Shown here piece by piece: positions 7,573 through 15,410 of a stretch of 23,840 nt of DNA (position 1 is its first letter; the number at the start of each line of letters is the position of its first letter). The stretch is from contig JBKHEN010000028.1 of the NCBI GenBank assembly GCA_046540795.1, positions 1 through 23,840 of the forward strand, read 5' to 3'. A model generated the notes under the pieces. The model was not told where the DNA came from and ran no database searches. It worked only from the letters and a program-made list of their open reading frames with translations. Made by a program: the position numbers and the translations under genes. This stretch comes from JAAAOH01 sp046540795. Its GTDB lineage: Bacteria; Spirochaetota; Spirochaetia; DSM-27196; PWMO01.

Positions 7573-7610
7573 CGGGCCGTCGGGGAAAACCCGACGGCCC
7601 GTTCTGTCTT
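7573..7610 (+). terminator. Rho-independent terminator of the first AGCS gene
   Basis: A perfect stem CGGGCCGTCGGG / CCCGACGGCCCG (7573-7584 and 7590-7601) closes a GAAAA loop and is followed by TTCTGTCTT. It lies 56 bp after the stop. The converging gene from the other strand ends at 7649, so the hairpin may also limit read-through from that side, although it has no T-run in that direction. Confidence 0.88.
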
Positions 7611-7648
7611 CAGGATGAAAGGCGCCAACGCACGTTGGGCCCGGGGGC

Positions 7649-8134
7649 TTATACCATGCGTTCGATGCGGTCGGTGACCTCGGGCATCGAAAACTGCTCC
7701 CGCGGCCTGTGATGACCGAGCAAGGGCTTGATACGACGTCTGGTCCGGCTCAACACCCGGTGGGAGGGGGCGCTATCGGCTAGCGCCTCGCCGTATTTTC
7801 CGGCTTCCGCAAGCACCCGTTCGATCGTCGACTGGATGATGAAGAAGTCCAGGCCGATGCTGTTGAGTCCGATCGTCGCCCGCCAGCTTTGGCCGTTCTC
7901 GTAATAGCGTTGGGGTACCGCGAGGTTCTCCTCGACCAGGCGCAACGCCTTGCGAGCCATCTTTTCGAGGCTTCGGTAATCGTGGAGTGCGGTCTCCTCA
8001 TAGGCCAGAGATAGATAGGTTGCGGTGATGCGGATCACCTCCCGCAGGGCCGCACGCTTTGCCGCATACTCTTTGGCTTCCTTGAGCCGTTCGTGGTGTT
8101 TTTCGAGCTCAGCTTTGCACTGTGGTATCGTCAT
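7649..8134 (-). CDS. Hypothetical helical protein downstream of gcvPB
   Basis: A 161-residue product that I do not recognise. It is almost entirely predicted alpha-helix and rich in Ala, Glu, Arg and Lys, with no membrane segment or signal peptide. A first half (KAELEKHHERLKEAKEYA, then AALREVIRITATYLSLAYEE) reads like paired amphipathic helices, and the second contains ALRLVEENLAVPQRYYENG and IGLDFFIIQSTIERVLAEAG. The C-terminal third is basic (HRVLSRTRRRIKPLLGHHRP), which could contact nucleic acid, but this is only a guess. The start has a poor ribosome site (GAAAG). It begins 68 bp after the gcvPB stop on the same strand, with no clear terminator between, so it may be the last gene of the gcv operon. 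Codon use is GC3-rich like its neighbours, which supports it being real. Confidence 0.7.
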   Translation of the reverse strand: MTIPQCKAELEKHHERLKEAKEYAAKRAALREVIRITATYLSLAYEETALHDYRSLEKMARKALRLVEENLAVPQRYYENGQSWRATIGLNSIGLDFFIIQSTIERVLAEAGKYGEALADSAPSHRVLSRTRRRIKPLLGHHRPREQFSMPEVTDRIERMV

Positions 8135-8202
8135 CTTTCAGCGTCCATAGCGAGATTACGTATGCGAGTGCGGGGCCCCGGCGCGGCGAGCCCCTCGGGC
8201 GG

Positions 8203-9687
8203 CTACCCGGTCGCTCCGTGTTCGTAGCGCAGAACCAGCTCCTTCGCCGCTCTAACCTCATCCAGACGTCGCAGGGGCATTTCGTGCGGCGCCTCGTGGA
8301 GTAGCTCGGGCGTCTTCTGTGCCTCTCGGGCGATATCGCGCATGGCCTCGGCGAAGGCTTCTACGGTCTCGCGGGTTTCCGACTCCGTGGGCTCTATCAT
8401 GAGCGCCTCCTTTACGATGAGCGGGAAATAGACCGTAGGCGCATGAAACCCGTAGTCGAGTAGGCGCTTGGCGATGTCCATGGTGTGCACCCCCTCGGCG
8501 ACCGTGCCCATTGCAACGAACTCATGCATACAAGTGCGTGGGTACTTCACCTCATAGGTGCCCTCGATGAGCTTCTTGAGGTAGTTGGCGTTGAGCACCG
8601 CGTTCTCGGCCATGCTGCGTAGACCCTCCGGGCCGTGCATCATGATGTAGGTGAAGGCACGCACCAGCATCCCGAAGTTCCCGAAGAACGACTTCATGCG
8701 TCCTATCGACTGCGCGGGCCTTATCAGCTTGTATCCCGTGGTGCCGTCGGCCGCCGCTATGGGACCCGGAAGGAAATCGACCAACGTCGGTGCGGCGCCG
8801 ACCGGACCCGCCCCGGGACCGCCGCCTCCATGGGGCGTGGAGAAGGTCTTGTGCAGATTGAAGTGCATCACGTCGATGCCGACGTCCCCGGGGCGCATGA
8901 TGCCGGTGAGGGCGTTGAGATTAGCCCCGTCGCCGTAGACCAGTCCGCCGCACTGATGAACGGTGCGCACCACCTCTTCGATATGCTCCTCGAAGAGGCC
9001 GAGGGTATTCGGGTTGGTGATCATGAGCCCGGCGGTTTCCTCGGTGCAGTTCCGCCGGAGGGCGTCGAGGTCGACGTTGCCACGATCATCGGAAGGAAGC
9101 TCCACCGCCTGGAACCCGGCCATGGTTACCGTGGCTGGGTTGGTGCCGTGAGCGCTGTCGGGGATGAGCATCTTCTTACGAGCGGTGTCGCCGCGCGAGG
9201 CGTGATAAGCCCGGATCATGAGCACCCCGGTGAGCTCACCCTGGGCCCCCGCGGCCGGCTGCAGGCTGATGCCGGCGTAACCGGAGACCTCGGCCAGGAT
9301 TCCCTGTAAACGATACATCAGCTCCAGGGAGCCCTGCGAGAGCTCCTCTGGTAACTGCGGGTGCTGACGCAGGAATCCCGGTAATCCTGCCGCTGCCTCA
9401 TTCACCTTTGGGTTGTACTTCATGGTGCAGGAGCCGAGGGGATAGAAGTTGGTGTCGATGCTGAAATTCGACTGCGAGAGCCTGGTGTAATGGCGCACGA
9501 GCTCGAGCTCGCTCACGTCCGGCAGCGGCAGCGGGTCCGAGCCCTTTTCGGGGTCCGCGTCCCGTACCAGCCCCTCCGGAAGCGGCGCTTCCGGTACGTC
9601 GAGGGCCGGAAGACTTCTGGTATTCCGACCGGGGCTCGAGATGTCCCAGATGAGCGGAAATGCTTTCTCCGTGTGTTGTGTCTTCAT
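8203..9687 (-). CDS. gcvPB: Glycine dehydrogenase (decarboxylating) subunit 2, PLP-bearing half of the P-protein
   Basis: The PLP-carrying half of the two-subunit glycine decarboxylase. It removes CO2 from glycine and passes the aminomethyl group to lipoyl-GcvH. The product is 494 residues. SQSNFSIDTNFYPLGSCTMKYNPK near residue 73 is the family hallmark, split here as SNFSID, FYPLGSCTMKYNPK. The PLP lysine is about Lys280 in NLHKTFSTPHGGGGPG, followed by the Gly-rich loop. The frame continues upstream to 9756, but the ATG at 9687 overlaps the gcvPA stop as ATGA and follows GAGGAGG, so it is the right start. Translation with gcvPA is therefore coupled. The glycine-cleavage L and H proteins are not encoded in the window. 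Confidence 0.96.
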   Translation of the reverse strand: MKTQHTEKAFPLIWDISSPGRNTRSLPALDVPEAPLPEGLVRDADPEKGSDPLPLPDVSELELVRHYTRLSQSNFSIDTNFYPLGSCTMKYNPKVNEAAAGLPGFLRQHPQLPEELSQGSLELMYRLQGILAEVSGYAGISLQPAAGAQGELTGVLMIRAYHASRGDTARKKMLIPDSAHGTNPATVTMAGFQAVELPSDDRGNVDLDALRRNCTEETAGLMITNPNTLGLFEEHIEEVVRTVHQCGGLVYGDGANLNALTGIMRPGDVGIDVMHFNLHKTFSTPHGGGGPGAGPVGAAPTLVDFLPGPIAAADGTTGYKLIRPAQSIGRMKSFFGNFGMLVRAFTYIMMHGPEGLRSMAENAVLNANYLKKLIEGTYEVKYPRTCMHEFVAMGTVAEGVHTMDIAKRLLDYGFHAPTVYFPLIVKEALMIEPTESETRETVEAFAEAMRDIAREAQKTPELLHEAPHEMPLRRLDEVRAAKELVLRYEHGATG

Positions 9688-11036
9688 CTGACAACCTCCT
9701 CGAGGGTTGCACGAAGCGTGTCGATCTGTTTCCGTGAGTTCATCTCCGTCACGCACACGAGCAACTGGTTCTTTCGCGCCGGGTAGTACCGGCCGAGATC
9801 AAAGCCGGGGACCACCCCCTTCTCGCAGGCCCGGGAAATGATACGCTCAGCCTCCATGGGCGTGTCGAGGACAAACTCGCTGAAAAACGGCACGTCGGTG
9901 CGCGCGGAGAATCCGTCTATCGTAGCGAGTTGGGAAGCCGCATAATGACTGCGGTGGTAGGAGAGCTCCGCTACGGTTTTAAGACCGCGCCTGCCCATGG
10001 CGGCAAGATACAGCGCCGCGTGGAGCGCCATGAGCCCCTGATTCGTACAGATGTTGCTGGTAGCCTTCTCCCGTCGGATGTGTTGTTCCCGGGTGCTGAG
10101 CGTAAGAACGAATCCCTGACGGCCCTCGGTATCCACCGTCCGGCCGGCAAGGCGTCCGGGAAGCCTGCGCACGTACTCACGGCGGCAGGCAAAGATGCCG
10201 AGATAGGGCCCACCGTAGCTCAGCGGCATGCCGAGCGGTTGTCCTTCACCGGTGACGAGATCCGCGCCGTAGGATCCCGGGCTCCGGAAGAGCCCGAGAG
10301 CAATGGGGTCGATGTGAACCACGAGGAGGGCACCTTTGGCGTGTACCGCCTTGGCGACCCCCTCCAGGGAGTATAGCCGTCCGAAGAAATCCGGATACTG
10401 TACCACCACACAGGCGGTGTTCTCATCTGCAAGCTCCGCCAGTCGCATCGGATCGGCGTACTCTCCGTCGGCGTCCTGCTCGTCGCCCACGACCTCCGCA
10501 TCCATGGCCTGCAGATACGTGCGCGCGGTCTCCACGTATTCCGGATGGAGGCCCGGGGAGACCACCACGCGGCGACGCTTGTCGCGAGAGATATGGATAC
10601 TCATCAGCGCCGCCTCCGCCACCGAGGTAGCGGCGTCATAGTGCGAGGCGTTGACTACGTGCATCCCCGTGAGATCCGCGACCATGGTCTGGTACTCGAA
10701 GAGTGCCTGCAGCGTGCCCTGGCTGGCCTCCGGTTGATAGGGTGTGTAGGCGGTGACGAACTCCCCACGCGAGGCCAGGTACGGTACCACCGACGGGACG
10801 AACCGATTGTAGGCGCCGGCGCCGAGAAACGATAGGGGCCCTTCCGCGCAGCCGTTCTTTCCCGCCAATCCTTCGAGCTCTTCAAGCACTTCCGCTTCGG
10901 AAAGAGCGGACGGCAGTGCGAGCTTTGGGAACCGGACATCCTCGGGAACCACCCCGAACAGCTCTTCGACCGACTCCACGCCGATGCGCTCGAGCATTGC
11001 CCGTCGATCGGCGTCGGTGTTTCCGATATAAGCCAT
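9684..11036 (-). CDS. gcvPA: Glycine dehydrogenase (decarboxylating) subunit 1
   Basis: The N-terminal half of the P-protein, which forms the heterotetrameric glycine decarboxylase with GcvPB. At 450 residues it is full length for the split form. Recognisable blocks are AYIGNTDADRRAML at the N-terminus, FLGAGAYNRFVPSVVPYLASR near residue 68, YTPYQPEASQGTLQALFEYQ near 95, ANVASHYD-like NASHYDAATSVAEA near 128, and REQHIRREKATSNICTNQ near 310. The subunit keeps the fold-type I scaffold but not the PLP lysine, as expected. GGAGG precedes the ATG by a few bases. It begins 30 bp after gcvT, with no room for gcvH, which is often between gcvT and gcvPA in bacteria with the split enzyme. Confidence 0.96.
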   Translation of the reverse strand: MAYIGNTDADRRAMLERIGVESVEELFGVVPEDVRFPKLALPSALSEAEVLEELEGLAGKNGCAEGPLSFLGAGAYNRFVPSVVPYLASRGEFVTAYTPYQPEASQGTLQALFEYQTMVADLTGMHVVNASHYDAATSVAEAALMSIHISRDKRRRVVVSPGLHPEYVETARTYLQAMDAEVVGDEQDADGEYADPMRLAELADENTACVVVQYPDFFGRLYSLEGVAKAVHAKGALLVVHIDPIALGLFRSPGSYGADLVTGEGQPLGMPLSYGGPYLGIFACRREYVRRLPGRLAGRTVDTEGRQGFVLTLSTREQHIRREKATSNICTNQGLMALHAALYLAAMGRRGLKTVAELSYHRSHYAASQLATIDGFSARTDVPFFSEFVLDTPMEAERIISRACEKGVVPGFDLGRYYPARKNQLLVCVTEMNSRKQIDTLRATLEEVVR

Positions 11037-11066
11037 ACATCCTCCTTCCCACGTAGGGTTTACCGC

Positions 11067-12179
11067 TCAGCTTCGGTAAGCGGGCTTGTACAACGGGCGC
11101 TTGACCACCTCCGCGCGCTTGGTGCGATTGCGGATCTGCACGAGAAGCGGCGTGCCGCTTTTGCGGTAATCCGCCTGTACGTACGCGTTGGCGCAGTAGG
11201 CGTCCAGCGTGGGAGCGTACATCCCCGTGACGACCTCGCCGACGGGGTCCCCGTCCTCACTGAGGACCATGTGGCCCTCCCGAGGTACGCCTTTGTCGAC
11301 GAGCCGTAGCGTCACCAAGCGTCTGCGGGTGCCCTCCCGAGCCTGTCGCTCGATCACCGCTTTGCCGATGAAGTCCTTTTCCAACGCGCATGCCCACTTC
11401 AGCCGCGCCTCCACCGGCGTGACCTCTTCGGTGAGCTCATGTCCGTAGAGCGGGAATCCGGGCTCGAAGCGCAGGCTGTCCCTTGCGGCCAACCCCACCG
11501 GCCCGATCTCCATGTCGTGCTTCTCGCCGGCGGCGAGAAGCCCTTCCCATATGGTGTGCAGGGACTCCGACGGGACGTAGAGCTCCACGCCGTCCTCGCC
11601 GGTGTAGCCCGTGCGTCCGACGAGGAGGGATACCCCGAGCAATTCCAGGGGCTTGCAGTAGAACCGCTCGATGCTGCTGGTTTCCCCGCCGGTAAGTGTG
11701 TCCATCAGCGGGACCGCGTTGGGACCCTGGAGGGCCAGCATGCCCATCCGGTCGGAGATGTTTTCTACCTTTACGTCCTTCTCCCGGGCGTGTCGGGAAA
11801 TCCAGTCGAAATCCTTGGTGCGGTTTGCCGCGTTCACCACGATGAGATAATGGTCGGGCATTCGATAGACGAATAAATCGTCGAGAATGCCCCCGTCTTC
11901 CCGGCACAACAGGCCGTATCGTGAGCCGTATTGGGTAAGCCCGCTTATGTCACTGGTTATGAGGTAATCGAGTAACTCCGCCGCGCGTTCTCCCCGGGCG
12001 GTGAAGCGGCCCATGTGAGTGATGTCGAAGAGTCCCGCCGAGCGTCTGACCAGACGATGCTCCTCGATCGGGCCGCGTTCGTATTGGATGGGCATGTCCC
12101 ATCCGGCGAATGGAACCATTTTGCCGCCGTTTGCCCGGTGCCAGTCGTTCAACGGCGTCTTCCCTAATTCTTCACTCAT
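11067..12179 (-). CDS. gcvT: Aminomethyltransferase, glycine cleavage T-protein
   Basis: Transfers the methylene carbon from aminomethyl-lipoyl GcvH to tetrahydrofolate, releasing ammonium and making 5,10-methylene-THF. At 370 residues it is normal. The N-terminus shows the family blocks KTPLNDWHRANGGKMVPFAGW and GLFDITHMGRF, where the Asp-Ile-Ser/Thr-His region shapes the folate site. GRTGYTGEDGVELYVP is near residue 200, LRFEPGFPLYGHEL near 240 and a basic C-terminal barrel ends in KRAEVVKRPLY. AAAGGAG sits 7 nt before the ATG. The start codon overlaps by 8 nt the stop of a possible small ORF, and an extended -10 promoter lies about 230 bp upstream. It leads the operon with gcvPA and gcvPB. 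Confidence 0.96.
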   Translation of the reverse strand: MSEELGKTPLNDWHRANGGKMVPFAGWDMPIQYERGPIEEHRLVRRSAGLFDITHMGRFTARGERAAELLDYLITSDISGLTQYGSRYGLLCREDGGILDDLFVYRMPDHYLIVVNAANRTKDFDWISRHAREKDVKVENISDRMGMLALQGPNAVPLMDTLTGGETSSIERFYCKPLELLGVSLLVGRTGYTGEDGVELYVPSESLHTIWEGLLAAGEKHDMEIGPVGLAARDSLRFEPGFPLYGHELTEEVTPVEARLKWACALEKDFIGKAVIERQAREGTRRRLVTLRLVDKGVPREGHMVLSEDGDPVGEVVTGMYAPTLDAYCANAYVQADYRKSGTPLLVQIRNRTKRAEVVKRPLYKPAYRS

Positions 12180-12357
12180 GCCGTGCTCCTTTCGGGACGT
12201 GTATTCTCTCGGGCGGTCGGCACCAACCGCTCCGTACGCTCCCGGAGGCCACGTCCCGCAGCTCCGGGTCCCCGTCCGTCCGGATGCTCCTTATCGTCTC
12301 CGTGGCTGCTTCGGTGATCTTCCGGTCTTCCATGCGCTTGGGATCAGGCATTTGCAT
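12172..12357 (-). CDS. Possible small ORF (61 codons) preceding gcvT
   Basis: An unrecognised 61-residue frame starting MQMPDPKRMEDRKITEAATE and ending PKGARHE. It is highly charged with no membrane segment. Support comes from context. An extended -10 promoter lies about 46 nt upstream, GGAG precedes the ATG at 12357 by 7 nt, the first forty codons have a GC-rich third position (about four in five), and its stop overlaps the gcvT start by 8 nt, which would couple translation. The longer frame back to 12549 would cross the promoter and overlap the chemoreceptor gene, so I reject that extension. It may instead be untranslated leader with a 7-bp stem (CCCGGAG 12241-12247 with CTCCGGG 12262-12268). 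Confidence 0.35.
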   Translation of the reverse strand: MQMPDPKRMEDRKITEAATETIRSIRTDGDPELRDVASGSVRSGWCRPPERIHVPKGARHE

Positions 12358-12409
12358 AGCTTCTCCGTAACTGCCTTCATGCGGATGACCGATTTCGTCC
12401 CTACATGTC

Positions 12410-12418
12410 AGTATAACA
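12410..12418 (-). promoter_or_regulatory. Extended -10 promoter of the gcv operon
   Basis: On the minus strand TGTTATACT combines the TGn extension with TATACT, five of six bases of the -10 consensus. No good -35 box is present, as is common for extended -10 promoters. Transcription would begin near 12403, leaving about 220 nt before gcvT. That leader contains no glycine-riboswitch signature that I can find. Confidence 0.55.
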
Positions 12419-12529
12419 TGGAAAATCGCAGAAGAACTCCCCAAAATTTCCGGGAACGGCGGTTCGGGTAGCTCACCTCTTTCCGGGTTGGGGCACTTGC
12501 CTCGCCCGGAAGCGCCGTTGTCGGGACAT

Positions 12530-14440
12530 TCAGGCATGATCTTCGTCATGCTCCTCGGTTTGCGCGTCCGTCGCCGGCCGGTCTTTCGCCACCTCGTCCT
12601 CAGCCGGCCGGTCTTCCGCCGTGCCCGTCTCCGGTGTCAGACGGAACCGTGCCATCGAGCGAGCGAGTGCATCGATCTGCTCGCCGGTCTTGCGGCTGGT
12701 CTCGTTGAGCTCGGTCATCCCCTCGGAGATTTCGCGCGTGCCGGTGGTCAGCTCCGACACCGCCTGAGTGACCTCATCGGAGACGCTCTGCAGCCCCCTC
12801 ATCGATTCGTCGATCGTCCGGGTTTGGGTGTTGATGGCGTCGCCGGCCTCTCTGATCCGCTCGGTCGTTCGCGTCAGCCCCTCGGTGGCCTGTAGCATCT
12901 GTTGGGTGCCCGATGAGAGCTCTTCGGTGGAGCCGGCGATTTCGCTCAAGGACTCGGTGAAACGTTGGACCTCGGCGCGTATCTCGGAAAACGCGGAGGT
13001 GCTCGCGTCGCTCAACTCCCGCGCTTCGACCGTGTTCCGAGAGATCTCCTGGAGGGACGAGCGAATCTGCTTGGCATTCTCATTGGTCGATTCGGAGAGC
13101 TTGCGGATTTCTTCGGCGACGACTGCAAAGCCCCGGCCGTAATCGCCGGCGTGCGCCGCCTCGATCGCGGCGTTCATGGAAAGAATACCGGTTTGACCGG
13201 CGATCTTGTTGATGATGCCGATGATCTCCATGATCTCCTCTACCGATTGGGCGATCCGCTGAATAACGGTGTTTGTAGCGGTTACTTTCTCGCTGCCGCT
13301 CTCGGTCACGGTGGTCAATCGTTGCGAGGCCTCGGTTCGAGCCGAGCTGATCTTCGCGACGTTATCGATGGAGGCCGCCATCTCCTGCACGGCACTGGAG
13401 GATTGGGACGCCGCCGAAGATTGTTCGTCAATTTCGGAGGTGAGTTCCCGGACGCGCTCGAAGATGTCCGACACGGCCCGGCCGGTGGAGGAGACGCGCT
13501 CGTTGAGCGTAGAGATCTGCTTGCCGATGGATTCGATGTTTGCCCTCATCTCTTCGACGGAGGCGGTGGACTCTTCGGTAATGCCGGTGAGGGTTTCTTT
13601 CAGGCGTTGAGATTCCGCCATACTCTCTTCGACCTGGCGAAGCACCGAGGCGAGCTCTTCCACATGGTGCTGCAGTCGTTCGGCGATAAGAGCAATCTCA
13701 TTCCTGCCACCGGTATTGAAACGCACGGTGAGATCGCCGTCTGAGAGAGTGTCGAGCCCCCGGCTGAGCGTCTCGATACGCCTGTACATGCTCCGGGCAA
13801 ACGCCGCGACGTATGCTACGGTGAGCCCTATGACGACGAGAGCGCCAAGCCCGACCGCTATCATCCGCCGGGACTGCACGGCTTCGAGCTCCATGCCATA
13901 GGCTTCGATAAGCTGCGTGAGGAGCGTCGACTCGGTGTCGTCGAGGAATGTGGTGAGCGTCTCCAGGTCGTTCTTCAGTCGCTCTACCGCAAACGGTGCA
14001 TCCTGCAGTACGCGACGGGTGAGCCCGACACCCTCCCAGGAGAACCCCTCCTCTTCCGCCGTTCGTACGCGCTCCTCGATCCGTTCCTGGTGAGCTTCTA
14101 CCTCGTCTCGGTAGTCGGCCAGCGACTCTATCCGCGACGTCACGGCCTCCGAGTATAGCCGGGTGGATTCGGCTGTGGATAGAAACTCATCGTGGGCTGT
14201 TTCGTATTGTGCGAGTGCGCGCCGCCAATCCTCATGGGCGATGCGAAGGGCCGAGGTATCGAACAAGGCGTAGGTGCGGGCCTGAAGCTTCCACACCGCC
14301 GAGTCCACCCGACGCGCGGCCTGCTGAAACTCATAGGCCTGCTCCATCTGAGCCCCCATGAACACGGCTATTCCGCCTATCGCGAGAATACACCCTACGT
14401 TGACGACAAGAAGAACAATCAGCGCGGTTCGGATCTTCAT
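12530..14440 (-). CDS. Methyl-accepting chemotaxis protein
   Basis: A transmembrane chemoreceptor of 636 residues that signals through CheA/CheW to the flagellar motor. Membrane helix 1 spans about residues 7-29, then comes a roughly 160-residue all-helical extracytoplasmic domain of unrecognised ligand specificity, then helix 2 at about 193-215 and a HAMP domain at about 216-270 (RRIETLSRGLDTLSDGDLTV). A long coiled-coil follows. The conserved hairpin tip is near residues 405-455, with INKIAGQTGILSMNAAIEAA and GRGFAVVAEEIRKLSEST. The tip departs a little from the enteric AFQTNLLALNAA sequence. The C-terminal tail is acidic and lacks the NWETF-type pentapeptide. The ATG overlaps the alaX stop as ATGA, so the two genes are translationally coupled. 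Sensing of alanine or another amino acid is a guess from context only. Confidence 0.94.
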   Translation of the reverse strand: MKIRTALIVLLVVNVGCILAIGGIAVFMGAQMEQAYEFQQAARRVDSAVWKLQARTYALFDTSALRIAHEDWRRALAQYETAHDEFLSTAESTRLYSEAVTSRIESLADYRDEVEAHQERIEERVRTAEEEGFSWEGVGLTRRVLQDAPFAVERLKNDLETLTTFLDDTESTLLTQLIEAYGMELEAVQSRRMIAVGLGALVVIGLTVAYVAAFARSMYRRIETLSRGLDTLSDGDLTVRFNTGGRNEIALIAERLQHHVEELASVLRQVEESMAESQRLKETLTGITEESTASVEEMRANIESIGKQISTLNERVSSTGRAVSDIFERVRELTSEIDEQSSAASQSSSAVQEMAASIDNVAKISSARTEASQRLTTVTESGSEKVTATNTVIQRIAQSVEEIMEIIGIINKIAGQTGILSMNAAIEAAHAGDYGRGFAVVAEEIRKLSESTNENAKQIRSSLQEISRNTVEARELSDASTSAFSEIRAEVQRFTESLSEIAGSTEELSSGTQQMLQATEGLTRTTERIREAGDAINTQTRTIDESMRGLQSVSDEVTQAVSELTTGTREISEGMTELNETSRKTGEQIDALARSMARFRLTPETGTAEDRPAEDEVAKDRPATDAQTEEHDEDHA

Positions 14441-15144
14441 TTCATCAGCTCCAAATAGATGCGTTTGTTGGCTCCTCCCTTGTTCTTGAACTTCGGCAGC
14501 CGTACCGTGCCGACTTCTCCCGTGTTCGCAACATGAGTGCCGCCGTCCGCCTGGAGGTCAAGGCCCACGATTTCCACGGTGCGAACCTCGGTGATGTCCT
14601 CCGGCAGGAGGTTGATCTTGGTGCGGATGAGGTCGGGGATGCGGAATGCCTCTTCCCGCGGGAGAATCCGCACCCGGACCTCCCGGCCGGCCGAGATCTC
14701 CGCGTTCACCTTGCTCTCGATCTCCTCCAGGAGGGCCGCGTCGAGACGGGTGAACTCGAAGTCCATCCGGCCCGCGCCCGGCTCCATGTTGCCGCCGGTG
14801 ACCTGGGCGCCGTAGTCCCGCCACACCACGCCGCAGAGCACGTGCATGGCCGTATGCGTGCGCATCAGCAGGTACCTGCGTTCCCAGTCTACGACGCCGT
14901 GCACGGTGGTCCCGACGGAGGGCGGCGGCTCTTTGAGGACATGGAGATCAGGGCGTTTCATTGCGGGGACGGTGAACACTCCGGTCTCCGTGCGGAGCGT
15001 CCCCGTATCACTCGGCTGGCCGCCCCCGCCGGGGTAAAACGCCGTACGGTCGAGGGACACCGCGTTTTGATCGGTATCGACCGCCGTCACTACCGCATCG
15101 AACTCTCGAAGATACGCGTCCGTGTGATAGAGAAGCTCGCTCAT
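14437..15144 (-). CDS. alaX: AlaX-type alanyl-tRNA editing protein
   Basis: A free-standing trans-editing factor of the AlaRS editing family that hydrolyses Ser- or Gly-tRNA(Ala) in the cytoplasm. The 235-residue product has the N-terminal beta-barrel (TAFYPGGGGQPSDTG near residue 34) followed by the editing domain with HTAMH (His97 and His101) and DGGTHVANTGEVG (Asp200, His204). These are three of the four usual zinc ligands; the Cys of the classic CGGTH motif is Asp here, a change I believe also occurs in some other AlaX proteins. No ribosome site precedes the ATG. A TGTTACAAT box ends 6 nt upstream, implying a leaderless mRNA. Alternatively it might be annotated as an AlaRS-like or Ser-XTP protein, but there is no aminoacylation domain. 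It is coupled to the chemoreceptor gene downstream. Confidence 0.92.
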   Translation of the reverse strand: MSELLYHTDAYLREFDAVVTAVDTDQNAVSLDRTAFYPGGGGQPSDTGTLRTETGVFTVPAMKRPDLHVLKEPPPSVGTTVHGVVDWERRYLLMRTHTAMHVLCGVVWRDYGAQVTGGNMEPGAGRMDFEFTRLDAALLEEIESKVNAEISAGREVRVRILPREEAFRIPDLIRTKINLLPEDITEVRTVEIVGLDLQADGGTHVANTGEVGTVRLPKFKNKGGANKRIYLELMK

Positions 15145-15150
15145 GGAAGA

Positions 15151-15159
15151 ATTGTAACA
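15151..15159 (-). promoter_or_regulatory. Extended -10 promoter placing the alaX start at +1
   Basis: On the minus strand TGTTACAAT joins the TGn extension to TACAAT (five of six -10 bases). Only TCTTCC separates it from the ATG, so a start 7 nt after the box falls on the A of the start codon. This explains why alaX lacks a ribosome site. Confidence 0.55.
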
Positions 15160-15252
15160 TGCCGCCGCCGATCACGCAGCCGCCCGAAGCGCCGCTCCCC
15201 ATCGTGAGGACGTCCGTTGAGGCGCTTCCGTGCACTTTTCTGAGTTTTTCCT

Positions 15253-15281
15253 TGCGAAATTCCCGTGACCCATGCGACAAT
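15253..15281 (+). promoter_or_regulatory. Possible promoter of the amidohydrolase-AGCS operon
   Basis: TTGCGA (15253-15258), 17 bp and GACAAT (15276-15281) match four bases each of the sigma-70 boxes. A stand-alone TACAAT at 15307-15312 is an alternative. Both leave a leader of about 90-120 nt before the ATG at 15411. The rest of the 266-bp gap 15145-15410 shows no gene. Confidence 0.3.
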
Positions 15282-15410
15282 CACGTAGCGTCAAATAAAC
15301 AGCCGTTACAATAGTGCAACATTTAATCGCGCGCCGGCATCGGCGGGCTGTGCAGCGTGCTGTGTTCGACGACCGCGGTTGCTGTCGGCGCATCTCGTGG
15401 AGGGGCTCAC

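Noticed and set aside
12358..12549. Upstream extension of the small ORF before gcvT to 125 codons
   Set aside because: It would run across the extended -10 promoter and overlap the chemoreceptor gene, with no ribosome site at its start.
12965..13744. A 259-codon frame opposite the chemoreceptor gene
   Set aside because: Antisense shadow of a strongly recognised MCP signalling domain; low-complexity translation.
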